NCBI GenBank assembly: GCA_014359855.1
Contig: JACIYQ010000077.1
Coordinates: 1-8,983 of the forward strand
DNA: 8,983 nt
Source of the DNA: Parvibaculum sp.
GTDB taxonomy: Bacteria > Pseudomonadota > Alphaproteobacteria > Parvibaculales > Parvibaculaceae
Reading direction: 5' to 3'
Shown here: positions 1 to 8,839 of the stretch, one piece after another
Layout of the letters: each line of letters begins with the position of its first letter
Numbering within the stretch: position 1 is the stretch's first letter
Position numbers and translations under genes: made by a program
The notes under the pieces: generated by a model
What the model was told of the DNA's origin: nothing
Seen by the model: the letters and a program-made list of their open reading frames with translations, nothing else
Databases searched by the model: none

Positions 1-16
1 CGAGAGGAATGAAGGG

Positions 17-93
17 TGGTACAGCCACCCCGGTTCGAACGGGGGACCTCTAGATCCACAATCTAGCGCTCTAACCAGCTGAGCTATGGCTGC
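17..93 (-). tRNA. tRNA-His (anticodon GTG), CCA encoded
   Basis: The minus strand folds into a full cloverleaf. The acceptor arm is GCAGCCA (87-93) with TGGCTGT (21-27). The D arm is GCTC/GAGC. The anticodon stem is CTAGA/TCTAG around the loop TTGTGGA, with anticodon GTG at 57-59. The T arm is CCCCG-TTCGAAC-CGGGG (28-44). The discriminator is A73 (position 20) and CCA is templated at 17-19. The first acceptor pair is G1:U72. The base before G1 is T, so there is no encoded G at -1, the usual histidine identity mark. The D loop has an extra U at 20a (position 73). These features match the divergent tRNA-His of one alphaproteobacterial subgroup. The anticodon makes the assignment firm. Confidence 0.97.
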
Positions 94-143
94 ACGGGAT
101 AAGCGGAACCGGGCCAAAGCCCGCCGCGATGGCCGGGAACTTA

Positions 144-202
144 ATTCGGCCCGGCCCGAATGACAAGCCCGGGCTGGCGCTGCCCGCAAAAATCGGCGGG
201 CA
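144..202 (-). terminator. Two hairpins after the transporter gene; possible termination zone
   Basis: Just downstream of the NSS transporter stop on the minus strand lie two perfect inverted repeats. The first has arms TGCCCGC (181-187) and GCGGGCA (196-202) with an 8-base loop. The second has arms ATTCGG (144-149) and CCGAAT (156-161) with a 6-base loop. Neither is followed by a clear T tract on the minus strand: the second is followed by TAAGTT and the first by none. They could end transporter transcription before the tRNA, but they are not canonical intrinsic terminators. Confidence 0.35.
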
Positions 203-215
203 AGCCAAAACCCCT

Positions 216-1589
216 CTACATCAAGACGTTAGCCACGAAGATCGAGACCACGCCAAGCGGCGCGATGAAGCGGAGCGCGAAACGCCACCAGCGGAACCAG
301 GCCTTGCCCCCCGCGCCCAGCGCCGCCTCGACGACGGGGCCGGAAAGCACCCATCCCGCAAACAGCGCGATGAGCAGGCCGACCGTCGGCATGACCAGAT
401 TCGCGGTCGTGAAGTCGAGCACGTCGAAGACCGTCATTTTCTCCATGACACCGAAGCGCGCCATGGGATGAAAGTCCGACCAGCTGTTGAACGAGAAGAC
501 GGTGCCGAGTCCCGCCACCCAGGCGACAGCGCCGACGATGATGGCGAGCCATTTGCGCGAGAGCCGCACACCCTCTTCTATCCAGGCGACGATGGGCTCC
601 AGCAGCGAGATCGCCGAGGTGACCGCCGCGACGGTAAGGAGGATGAAGAAGGCGCCGCCGATCACCACGCCGTTGCCGATGGTGCCGAAGGCGATGGGCA
701 GCGTGATGAAGGTGAGGCCGGGGCCGCTCGACGGTTCGAGCCCATAGGAAAAGACGAGCGGGAAGATGGCGATGCCCGCGAGGATGGCAACGACCGTGTC
801 GGCGACCGCGATCACGATGGCGGACTGGCCGATGGAGACATCCTCGTCGAGATAGGCGCCATAGGTCATCATGGCGCCGAGCGCGATCGACACCGAAAAG
901 AAGCCCTGCCCGATGGCGGCAAGGACGGTGTCGGGCGTGACCTCGCTGAAATCGAAAGCGAACATGAATTTCATGGCCGCGCCAAAGCCCGGCATGGTGG
1001 TGGCATAAACGGCCATCGCCGCAAGCAGGATGAAGAGAAGCGGCATGAGCATGACGACGGCTCGCTCGATGCCGCCGGTCACACCGGCCGCCACGATGCC
1101 AACCGTGATGACGAGAAAGAGCGTCTGCCAGATCATCAGCGAGCCGCTGTCGGCGACGAAGGTCGAGAAATGATCCGCGGCGGCGACCTCCGTCTCGCCG
1201 GAAAAGGCGCCGGTCAGCGCCAGCTCGACATATTTGAGGGCCCAGCCGCCGATGACGCTGTAGTAGGACAACACGACGAAAGCGCCGGCAACGCCGCCCC
1301 AGCCGATCAGCATCCAGAACCGGGCCGCCTTGTGCTCGGCGATGAGCGCTTTCATGGCATTGATCGGGCTCTGTTTGCCCATGCGGCCCAGCATGATTTC
1401 CGAGATCAGGATCGGAAGCGCAATGGCGAGTGTCGTTGCTGCATAAATGAGGATGAAGGCACCGCCGCCATTCTCTCCGGCGAGGTAGGGAAAGCGCCAG
1501 ACATTGCCGAGGCCCACGGCACTGCCGATGGCAGCCATCAGGAACGCGAACCGCGACGACCAGTGACGCGGCGTAAACGGAGTGGTCAT
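216..1589 (-). CDS. Sodium-dependent transporter, NSS (SNF) family
   Basis: An inner-membrane Na+-coupled importer of the LeuT-fold neurotransmitter:sodium symporter family, 457 aa, a usual length for bacterial members. The signature is near the N-terminus: residues 22-45 contain G-S-A-V-G-L-G-N, W-R-F-P and the E-N-G-G-G-A-F motif, the TM1 region that lines the Na+ and substrate sites in LeuT. A second family block (G-Q-G-F-F-S, then G-A-M-M-T-Y) matches TM6. I count about 11-12 hydrophobic segments, the last at the extreme C-terminus. Bacterial relatives import amino acids such as tryptophan, tyrosine or leucine, but the substrate cannot be read here. The start at 1589 was chosen over an upstream ATG at 1673 because AGAGGGGG lies 6-7 bases before it, the TM1 motif then begins at the usual distance, and the extra 28 residues look non-protein-like. 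It is divergent from the epoxide hydrolase-like gene. Confidence 0.93.
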   Translation of the reverse strand: MTTPFTPRHWSSRFAFLMAAIGSAVGLGNVWRFPYLAGENGGGAFILIYAATTLAIALPILISEIMLGRMGKQSPINAMKALIAEHKAARFWMLIGWGGVAGAFVVLSYYSVIGGWALKYVELALTGAFSGETEVAAADHFSTFVADSGSLMIWQTLFLVITVGIVAAGVTGGIERAVVMLMPLLFILLAAMAVYATTMPGFGAAMKFMFAFDFSEVTPDTVLAAIGQGFFSVSIALGAMMTYGAYLDEDVSIGQSAIVIAVADTVVAILAGIAIFPLVFSYGLEPSSGPGLTFITLPIAFGTIGNGVVIGGAFFILLTVAAVTSAISLLEPIVAWIEEGVRLSRKWLAIIVGAVAWVAGLGTVFSFNSWSDFHPMARFGVMEKMTVFDVLDFTTANLVMPTVGLLIALFAGWVLSGPVVEAALGAGGKAWFRWWRFALRFIAPLGVVSIFVANVLM

Positions 1590-1669
1590 GAAAGTCCCCC
1601 TCTGACGGGCGCAGCCCCTGCGGCCCGGCGCTCCCGCCAATTTGCGCACGGCCCCCGGATTGTGTCGAA

Positions 1670-1698
1670 ACAATAGGGAATTCGCGGGCTTCTGTCAG
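1670..1698 (-). promoter_or_regulatory. Candidate sigma-70-type promoter of the NSS transporter
   Basis: On the minus strand CTGACA (1693-1698) and TATTGT (1670-1675) stand as -35 and -10 hexamers with exactly 17 bases between them. They would give a leader of roughly 70 bases before the ATG at 1589. Both hexamers are close to consensus and the position is right. The call rests on pattern alone. Confidence 0.45.
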
Positions 1699-1764
1699 TC
1701 CCCGGTCAGACGAAAAGCGTCAATCCCCGGCTTGCACAACGCCGGAATCGCCTATAGTCCCCGG
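1694..1764. repeat. Direct repeat GTCARTCCCCGG, possible operator in the divergent promoter region
   Basis: GTCAGTCCCCGG (1694-1705) and GTCAATCCCCGG (1719-1730) match at 11 of 12 bases and begin 25 bases apart. A third, shorter copy, AGTCCCCGG, ends at 1764 and overlaps the candidate -10 of the hydrolase promoter. The first copy overlaps the candidate -35 of the transporter promoter. The spacing and placement suggest binding sites for one regulator acting on both genes. No regulator gene is in the window, and TCCCCGG is a short string in a GC-rich genome. Confidence 0.35.
1732..1758 (+). promoter_or_regulatory. Candidate promoter of the epoxide hydrolase-like gene
   Basis: TTGCAC (1732-1737) and TATAGT (1753-1758) are plausible -35 and -10 hexamers. 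The spacer is 15 bases, shorter than the ideal 17; shifting the -35 to GCTTGC restores 17 with a poorer hexamer. Transcription would start near 1765, giving a leader of about 22 bases that holds GGGGAAAG before the ATG at 1788. Confidence 0.4.
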
Positions 1765-1787
1765 CAAGAACAAGAGCGGGGAAAGCC

Positions 1788-2719
1788 ATGAGCGGCACAG
1801 GAATCAGCACGGCTTACATCGAAGCGAACGGTCTCGCCTTCGAGGTCGACATGTGCGGCGAGGGCAACAAGCTCGCGCTGCTGCTGCATGGCTTTCCCGA
1901 AAGCAAGTTTTCCTGGCGCCACCAGATGCCCGTCTTTGCCGAACTCGGCTATACGGCCTGGGCGCCAAACCTGCGCGGCTATGGCGGCACGTCGCGTCCG
2001 AGGGGCAAGGAACACTACCGGATCGAGCACCTTCTCGACGATGTGGCGGCGCTCATCGACGCGGCGCGCGCGCGCGGGATCACAGGACCGGTTACGCTTG
2101 TCTCACACGACTGGGGCGGCGTGATCGGCTGGACCTTCGCCCTCAGGAAGGTGCGTCCGCTCGAACGCTTCATCGTGATGAACCTGCCCCACCCCGCGCT
2201 CTTCGCGACGCAGGGCCGGACATGGGCGCAGTTCAGGAAGAGCTGGTACGTCTTCTTCTTCCAGATTCCCTGGCTGCCGGAGAAGCTCTTTCTCGCGCGC
2301 AACGCGCATGCGATCGCGCAGGCCTTTTACGGCATGGCCATGGACAAGAGCCGCTTTCCCGACGAGGTGCTCGACCATTACCGCAAGAACGCGCAGCTTC
2401 CCGGCGCGATGACCGCGATGATCAATTATTATCGCGCGCTGATGCAGGGCGAAAAGCCCGCCGAATGGACAAACCCGCCGCAGCTCGACACGCCGACCCT
2501 GATGATCTGGGGCGAAGAGGATGCGGCGCTCGGCAAGGAGCTCACCTACGGAACGGAAGAGCTGGTGGACGATTTCACCATCCGCTATCTGCCGCAGGTC
2601 TCGCATTGGGTGCAGCAGGAAGCACCCGAAGCCGTCAACGCGATGATCCGCGCCTGGATCGAGGGGCGGCATGTGCCGCAGGCCGGGCTCGGCGGACGGC
2701 TGTTGCTTGCGGACGCGCT

Positions 2720-2723
<4 letters not shown>
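1788..2723 (+). CDS. Alpha/beta hydrolase, epoxide hydrolase-like
   Basis: A probably cytoplasmic hydrolase of 311 aa, the usual size for bacterial soluble epoxide hydrolases, which open epoxides to vicinal diols through a covalent aspartyl ester. Visible features in order: the oxyanion-hole motif H-G-F-P-E at 34-38; the nucleophile elbow S-H-D-W-G-G with Asp108; lid tyrosines Tyr154 (in S-W-Y-V-F-F-F-Q) and Tyr214/215 (in N-Y-Y-R-A), the pair that activates the epoxide oxygen in this family; acid Asp245 in G-E-E-D; and His273 in V-S-H-W. Asp as nucleophile together with the lid tyrosines favours epoxide hydrolase over esterase or haloalkane dehalogenase. The substrate is unknown. GGGGAAAG sits just upstream of the ATG. 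The TAG stop (2721-2723) overlaps the TAA of the convergent CoA ligase gene. No signal peptide is seen. Confidence 0.92.
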
Positions 2724-4699
<1,976 letters not shown>

Positions 4700-4856
4700 A
4701 AGGGCCGCTCCTTCCGCGCGTGCCGCAACTTAGTGCAATTTGGCGGCTCCGCGAAAGGGTAGAGCCTCCGGGGGATGCGCCGCGCTTTCCACTGCACTAT
4801 CATGCTGCAGCCATATTTCGCCCGCAGTCTGGCCAAAACAAACCGGAGCGCGTCCC

Positions 4857-6899
4857 ATGTCCCGCCTGATCGCCATTCTCGCCGGTCTCCTGCTCGTCAT
4901 CGTCGCCGTCATCATCGTGGTGCCCATGCTGATCCCCATGGAGACCTACAAGGGGAAGGTGACGGAGCTCGTGAAGGCGCAGACGGGGCGCGACCTGCGT
5001 ATCGACGGCGATATCGGCCTCTCCCTCTTCCCCAACATTGCGATTTCGATCGGCGATGTCGGCTTCTCGAACCCGAAATGGGCGCGGGACGCGGAAATGG
5101 CCTCGATGAAAGAGATGCGGGCGGCGCTGAAGCTCGTTCCGCTCTTCAGCGGCAATGTGGAAATCGACAGTTTCGTGCTGGTCGACCCGATCATCCATCT
5201 CGAAATCCGCAAGGACGGGACGCCAAACTGGCAGTTCGAGAGCGCGGGGGCGGCGGCACCGGCGGCGCCGGACAAGCCCTCGCAGGGCGGCGGCCCGGCG
5301 GTGAGCGAGTTCCGGCTCGGCGAGGTTTCGATCCAGAACGGCAGCGCGACCTATCGCAACGCGCAGTCGGGTGCGAGCTACGCGATGGAAAGCGTCAATA
5401 TCGACCTCGCCATGCCGGGCCTCGACGAACCCTTCGTCGCGGACGGCTCACTCGTCTGGAACGGCGATGAAATCGATATCGACCTCAAGGCCGCGCGTCC
5501 CCGCGCGTTCACGGAAGGCGGCGAGACGCCCGTGACGCTTGCCGTCTCGGCGCCGAAGCTGACGACCTCCTATGAAGGCACGCTCAAGCTGATCGGCGGC
5601 CTCGCTTTTTCCGGCGCGGTCGACCTCGACGTCTCCTCGGTGCGCGACCTCGCTGCCTGGACGGGCAACGCGATGCCGGCGGGAGAAGGGTTCGGTCCGC
5701 TCGCCATCAGCGGCAAGGCAAGCGGAACGGACAATCTCTACCGCTTTTCGGGCGCGAAAATCGCCTTTGACGGCATGAATGCGACAGGCGACCTCTCTGT
5801 CGGCACGGGCGGCGCGCGGCCGAACATCAAGGGCGAGCTCACCGTCGACAGGATCGACGTGAACGCCTATCTCGCGGATGGCGGCGAAAGCAGCGGCACG
5901 GGCGGCGACAGCGGCGCCAGCGGCGACGAGGGCTGGAGCACGGCACCCATCGACCTTTCCGGGCTCAAGGCGGCCGATGCCGATTTCACTTTCTCGGCGG
6001 GCGAAATCCTGTTCCAGAAACTCAAGATCGGCGAAAGCGCGCTGAAGCTGAAGCTCGCAAACGGCGTCCTCAACGCCAGTCTCGCCAGGCTCGCTCTCTA
6101 TGAAGGGCAGGGCTCGGGCGCGCTCACCGTGAACGGCGCCGGGACGACACCGCAAGTGAAGGCGAATTTCGCGCTCGCCGGTCTCTCCGCCGCGCCCTTC
6201 CTCACCGATGCAGCCGATTTCAAACGGCTGGAAGGCAAAACCGCCATCGACATCGCCGTCACCGCCGCCGGGCGCAGCCAGCGCGACATGATCTCGGCGC
6301 TCAACGGCAATGGCAGCGTGAAGTTCGCAAACGGCAAGATCAAGGGGATCAATCTCGCGCAGCTCACCCGCACGGTTCTGAGCGCCGCCACGACGGGCTG
6401 GCAGTCCGGCGGCACGCAGGACACGGATTTCTCCGAACTCGGCGGCACCTTCACCATCGTCAACGGCATCTTGAAGAATGACGACCTGAAGCTCCTCTCG
6501 CCGCTCATCCGTGTGACGGGCGCGGGCACGGCCGACATGTCCAAAAAGACGCTCGACTACCGCGTCGAGCCGAAGCTCGCGGCGACGCTTGAGGGCCAGG
6601 GCGGTTCGTCGGAAGCCAAGGGCATCGAGGTGCCGGTCCTCATTACCGGCTCGTGGTCCAATCCGCGCTTCGCACCGGACCTGAAATCGATGATCCAGAA
6701 CCGCGAGAACATCAAGCAGACCATCGATTCCATCAAGGAAGACAAGGGCAAGAGCCTGCTGAAGGGCCTCATGGGAGCGCCCGCGAACGACGGCAGCGCA
6801 GGCGGCGAGACGGGCGAGACCGGCACCACCGGGGGCGAAACGGCGGAAGAGCCGAAGCAGAGCCAGGAGGATGCGCTGAAAAAGCTGTTCGGGCAGTAG
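4857..6899 (+). CDS. AsmA-family envelope protein
   Basis: A large AsmA-like protein of 680 aa. It has one N-terminal membrane helix (about 4-27), and the rest should lie in the periplasm. The N-terminal AsmA domain follows, recognisable from G-R-D-L-R-I-D-G-D-I, then F-P-N-I-A-I-S-I-G-D-V-G-F-S-N-P and the D-G-T-P-N-W-Q-F-E stretch near 120-130. A second AsmA-type region (about 380-620) ends with the family-typical L-D-Y-R-V-E-P-K-L and V-P-V-L-I-T-G-S-W-S-N-P-R-F. AsmA relatives (AsmA, TamB, YhdP) form long beta-grooves and are implicated in lipid movement and outer-membrane assembly; the exact role here is unknown. A Gly/Ser linker lies at about 341-361 and a Gly/Thr/Glu-rich tail at about 645-665. 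The start at 4857 was preferred over a frame opening at 4740 because CGGAG precedes it by eight bases and it puts the membrane helix at the N-terminus. Confidence 0.92.
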   Translation: MSRLIAILAGLLLVIVAVIIVVPMLIPMETYKGKVTELVKAQTGRDLRIDGDIGLSLFPNIAISIGDVGFSNPKWARDAEMASMKEMRAALKLVPLFSGNVEIDSFVLVDPIIHLEIRKDGTPNWQFESAGAAAPAAPDKPSQGGGPAVSEFRLGEVSIQNGSATYRNAQSGASYAMESVNIDLAMPGLDEPFVADGSLVWNGDEIDIDLKAARPRAFTEGGETPVTLAVSAPKLTTSYEGTLKLIGGLAFSGAVDLDVSSVRDLAAWTGNAMPAGEGFGPLAISGKASGTDNLYRFSGAKIAFDGMNATGDLSVGTGGARPNIKGELTVDRIDVNAYLADGGESSGTGGDSGASGDEGWSTAPIDLSGLKAADADFTFSAGEILFQKLKIGESALKLKLANGVLNASLARLALYEGQGSGALTVNGAGTTPQVKANFALAGLSAAPFLTDAADFKRLEGKTAIDIAVTAAGRSQRDMISALNGNGSVKFANGKIKGINLAQLTRTVLSAATTGWQSGGTQDTDFSELGGTFTIVNGILKNDDLKLLSPLIRVTGAGTADMSKKTLDYRVEPKLAATLEGQGGSSEAKGIEVPVLITGSWSNPRFAPDLKSMIQNRENIKQTIDSIKEDKGKSLLKGLMGAPANDGSAGGETGETGTTGGETAEEPKQSQEDALKKLFGQ

Positions 6900-6977
6900 T
6901 TTCGGGGCCTTTGTCCCGGGCTGCCGTCCCGTCTAGACTGGCCTTGAGTGATTCGTCGGGACCGGGGCGGCGCCTTC

Positions 6978-7229
6978 ATGATCCAGAACGCCTTGTCGAC
7001 GCTGATGAAATTCTTCATTGGGGCGGTGGCCATCGGCGCACTGCTCAACGCGTTCGACATAACAGCAGAGCAGGTTCTTCAGGACATCGGCTTCACGCCC
7101 GAGGCCGTCCTTGCCTTTGTGCGCGATGGGATCGGCTGGGCGCTGCCGCACTTTCTCCTCGGCGCGATGGTGCTCATTCCGATCTGGCTCATCATCTTCC
7201 TCCTGAAGCCGCCAGGCTTCCGCCGCTAG
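6978..7229 (+). CDS. Small two-helix membrane protein, DUF6460-like
   Basis: An 83-aa protein with a hydrophobic segment near each end (about 8-24 and 58-76), a short amphipathic middle holding D-I-T-A-E-Q-V-L-Q-D-I-G, and a basic C-terminus. The layout, with the phrase L-L-G-A-M-V-L-I-P-I-W-L, resembles the alphaproteobacterial DUF6460 family; that match is from memory. Function is unknown and the protein should be in the inner membrane. An upstream GTG at 6948 gives a version ten residues longer. Neither start has a strong Shine-Dalgarno; I prefer the ATG at 6978 because the extra residues are Arg-rich and non-hydrophobic. It lies 78 bases after the AsmA-like gene on the same strand and may be co-transcribed with it. 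Confidence 0.78.
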   Translation: MIQNALSTLMKFFIGAVAIGALLNAFDITAEQVLQDIGFTPEAVLAFVRDGIGWALPHFLLGAMVLIPIWLIIFLLKPPGFRR

Positions 7230-7259
7230 GTCTTCTCGTTCTCCCGCCTTGCCGCCGCC

Positions 7260-7274
7260 GCTTGCGCCGCAAGC
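7260..7274 (+). terminator. Perfect short hairpin after the DUF6460-like gene
   Basis: GCTTGC (7260-7265) and GCAAGC (7269-7274) form a perfect six-pair stem around a three-base loop, 31 bases after the stop at 7229 and before the next gene. No T tract follows, so it is at best a weak or factor-assisted terminator. Confidence 0.3.
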
Positions 7275-7353
7275 CGTGGTATGTAGAGTTCGCGGTTAAC
7301 GGGCAAGGGAAAGGTCCCTGCTCCGGACACGGATATAATTTGGGAGGGTATCC

Positions 7354-7707
7354 ATGAAAAAATTCGTACTCGCAATCGCGGTTTCCACTTTCGCCTTCGC
7401 CGGTGCGGCGTTTGCCAATGTGGGCGCCGGCCTCGTCGGCAACACTGTGACGCTTACCTATGCGGACGGATCGCAGGCAAAGATCTACTACCCCGACGCT
7501 TCCAGCATCGTGGTGAAGGGCGCCGACGGTTCGGAGGCTCAGGGGTCCTGGCGCGTTTCGGACAACACGATCTGCACCAAGGTCGGCGATGCCCCTGAAA
7601 ACTGCACGGCTCCGATCGAGGAAGCCCCGGCGGTCGGCAGCTCCGGCACGATCGACAGTGCGCAGGGCCCGACGCAGTGGGCCGTGTCGGCAGGCAAGGA
7701 CTTCTGA
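7354..7707 (+). CDS. Small secreted protein of unknown function
   Basis: A 117-aa protein that I do not recognise. Residues 1-21 are a clear Sec signal peptide: M-K-K, a hydrophobic core, and an A-F-A cleavage site before Asn22. The mature part of about 96 residues is rich in Thr, Ser, Gly and Asp with alternating beta-strand-like segments (G-N-T-V-T-L-T-Y, then A-K-I-Y-Y, then G-S-W-R-V). It has two cysteines, Cys74 and Cys84, ten residues apart, which could form a periplasmic disulfide. The G-S-W-R-V-S-D-N-T-I-C pattern recalls small periplasmic beta proteins in which a tryptophan strand precedes a cysteine, but no function follows. The start is supported by TTGGGAGGG seven bases before the ATG. 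It is the last intact gene before the decayed dehydrogenase. Confidence 0.85.
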   Translation: MKKFVLAIAVSTFAFAGAAFANVGAGLVGNTVTLTYADGSQAKIYYPDASSIVVKGADGSEAQGSWRVSDNTICTKVGDAPENCTAPIEEAPAVGSSGTIDSAQGPTQWAVSAGKDF

Positions 7708-7770
7708 TCCTCTTTCGCCAGTTCCCGGCGGTTTCCAGCCCGTAAAGTCGCGTCATCGAAATGCGATTCA

Positions 7771-7775
7771 GGGAG
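7771..7775 (+). promoter_or_regulatory. Shine-Dalgarno site left in front of an ATC codon
   Basis: GGGAG at 7771-7775 lies five bases before ATC at 7781, at the exact point where the dehydrogenase family's N-terminus (x-R-A-R-L-S-G-K-R-V) should start. A ribosome site without ATG, GTG or TTG suggests a start codon lost by a point change. ATC is a very rare natural initiator, so weak use cannot be excluded. Confidence 0.6.
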
Positions 7776-7780
7776 ACAAG

Positions 7781-8254
7781 ATCAGGGCAAGACTGTCGGG
7801 GAAACGAGTCATCGTGACGGGTGCTGGCAGCGGCATCGGCCGGGTCAGCGCCCTCCTTTTTGCGCATGAAGGCGCGCAGGTCCTCGCCGTCGACCGCGTG
7901 GAAGCCGCGGTCGATGAAACGGCGCAGATGATCCGCAAGGAAGGCGGCGCGGTCTCGTCGGTCGCCGCGGACGTCAGCGACGAAGCGGCCGTGAAGGGCT
8001 TCGTCGATCATTGCCTCTCCGAATTCGGCGGCCTCAATGTCGTCTATGCCAATGCCGGCGGCACGCCCTACAGCGCAAGCAAGGCCGGCGTCATCAGCCT
8101 CGTCCAGACCGCCGCCAACGAATTCTACGGCACGGGCGTGCGCGTCAACGCGATCTGCCCCGGCCTCATCGAGACGGGAATGACGAAACCGATTTTCGAC
8201 GGCGCCCGCGCGCGCGGGTCGGACGACAAGATCGGCCGACTCAATCCGCTGAAG
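7781..8254 (+). pseudogene. Decayed short-chain dehydrogenase/reductase (SDR)
   Basis: The remnant of a classical NAD(P)-dependent SDR, normally about 250 aa. The Rossmann motif T-G-A-G-S-G-I-G (7817-7840), the A-D-V-S acidic segment and N-A-G-G (8051-8062) are intact. Then T-P-Y-S-A-S-K-A-G with the Y-x-x-x-K pair (Tyr at 8069, Lys at 8081) follows at once. In SDRs the Asn and Tyr are about 60-65 residues apart; here they are six apart. About 55-60 codons, with the active-site serine, are therefore gone in frame. The family's V-N-A-I-C-P-G and the N-P-L-K segment follow, but homology stops at 8254: the last ~40 residues are missing and the frame ends at TGA 8270-8272 after unrelated residues. 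The start position holds ATC. Loss of the catalytic Ser and C-terminus makes an active enzyme very unlikely. Confidence 0.88.
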
Positions 8255-8255
8255 A

Positions 8256-8525
8256 TCACAACCTGGCGCTGACGCTCGTCGCCGCGCCCGCATCGGCGAT
8301 CGTCGCGCGCAACTTGCAGGGACCGAGCGCGAAGGCGCCCACGCCCTTCTCCGCAAATTGCAGCGAGGTCCCGACGGTGAACCAGTTCTCGCCGTCGGGG
8401 CTCGCCTCGAGCGTCACGCTCGCGCCGTCGAACTCGCCCCAGGTCCAGAAGGTGCCCGTGCCGCCGAACCACTCGACCGGCGCCGAACTTTCATCCGCGA
8501 CCGCCGCCTGAAAAAATGCCGTCAT
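8256..8525 (-). CDS. Small hypothetical protein, possibly phage-derived
   Basis: An 89-aa protein with no signal peptide or membrane segment. It is rich in Gly, Ala, Ser, Phe and Trp, with a run of probable beta strands: W-G-E-F-D-G-A-S-V-T-L-E, then S-P-D-G-E-N-W-F-T-V-G, then G-P-C-K-L-R-A-T-I. This strand-turn pattern, with S-P-D-G-x-x-W, resembles small phage structural proteins often annotated as hypothetical; that is a resemblance I recall and not a firm match. Of two Met codons near the start, 8525 was chosen because GGGAG lies eight bases before it, whereas it is only two bases from the ATG at 8531. Its TGA (8256-8258) begins one base after SDR homology ends, so this gene faces the pseudogene across a rearrangement breakpoint. 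No other phage gene is visible. Confidence 0.7.
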   Translation of the reverse strand: MTAFFQAAVADESSAPVEWFGGTGTFWTWGEFDGASVTLEASPDGENWFTVGTSLQFAEKGVGAFALGPCKLRATIADAGAATSVSARL

Positions 8526-8577
8526 GTCCATCTCTCCCGTTGTGGAATGAATTTCTGCGGCAGCTTGGCGCCTGGCG

Positions 8578-8606
8578 CATATGGCGGGGATAAGGTTTTT
8601 CGGCAA
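8578..8606 (-). promoter_or_regulatory. Weak candidate promoter for the small phage-like ORF
   Basis: On the minus strand TTGCCG (8601-8606) and CATATG (8578-8583) are 17 bases apart, about 50 bases upstream of the ATG at 8525. The -10 is poor, so this is only a candidate. Confidence 0.25.
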
Positions 8607-8839
8607 GCGAACCCGATGCCCAGGGGCGGAGAGCGGGCGGGAGCTATCTGTCTGGCGGGATTCAGGTTTTCGGGGAGACGGGAATTTCAGGCCAGCGCGC
8701 ATACCAGCATTTTCATGCGCTTTGGCGGGTGCGGATGTTCAGCGAGGGAGGTTTATGTTGAGAGGTGAGCTTCGTTGGGCTGTGGTGTGCCAGTGGATTT
8801 GCGCCAAGTTGCCGAACCACTTTTCGGCCGGCCACCCCG

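Noticed and set aside
1..93. tRNA-His as an attachment site for an integrated element
   Set aside because: No integrase, no repeat of the tRNA 3' end and no foreign-looking genes lie next to it; the accessory region is at the other end of the window.
129..1676. A 515-codon open frame on the plus strand opposite the transporter gene
   Set aside because: Its translation is packed with Asp, Arg, Glu, His and Gly and has no domain. It mirrors the high-GC coding frame of the NSS gene, whose motifs are unmistakable.
5877..5940. GGC-rich repeated stretch inside the AsmA-like gene as a possible tandem repeat
   Set aside because: It encodes an ordinary Gly/Ser linker with irregular units, and no exact period could be found.
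7334..7339. A perfect TATAAT just upstream of the secreted-protein gene
   Set aside because: It ends only 14 bases before the ATG, so transcription would start inside or after the Shine-Dalgarno site, and no -35 lies 16-18 bases upstream.
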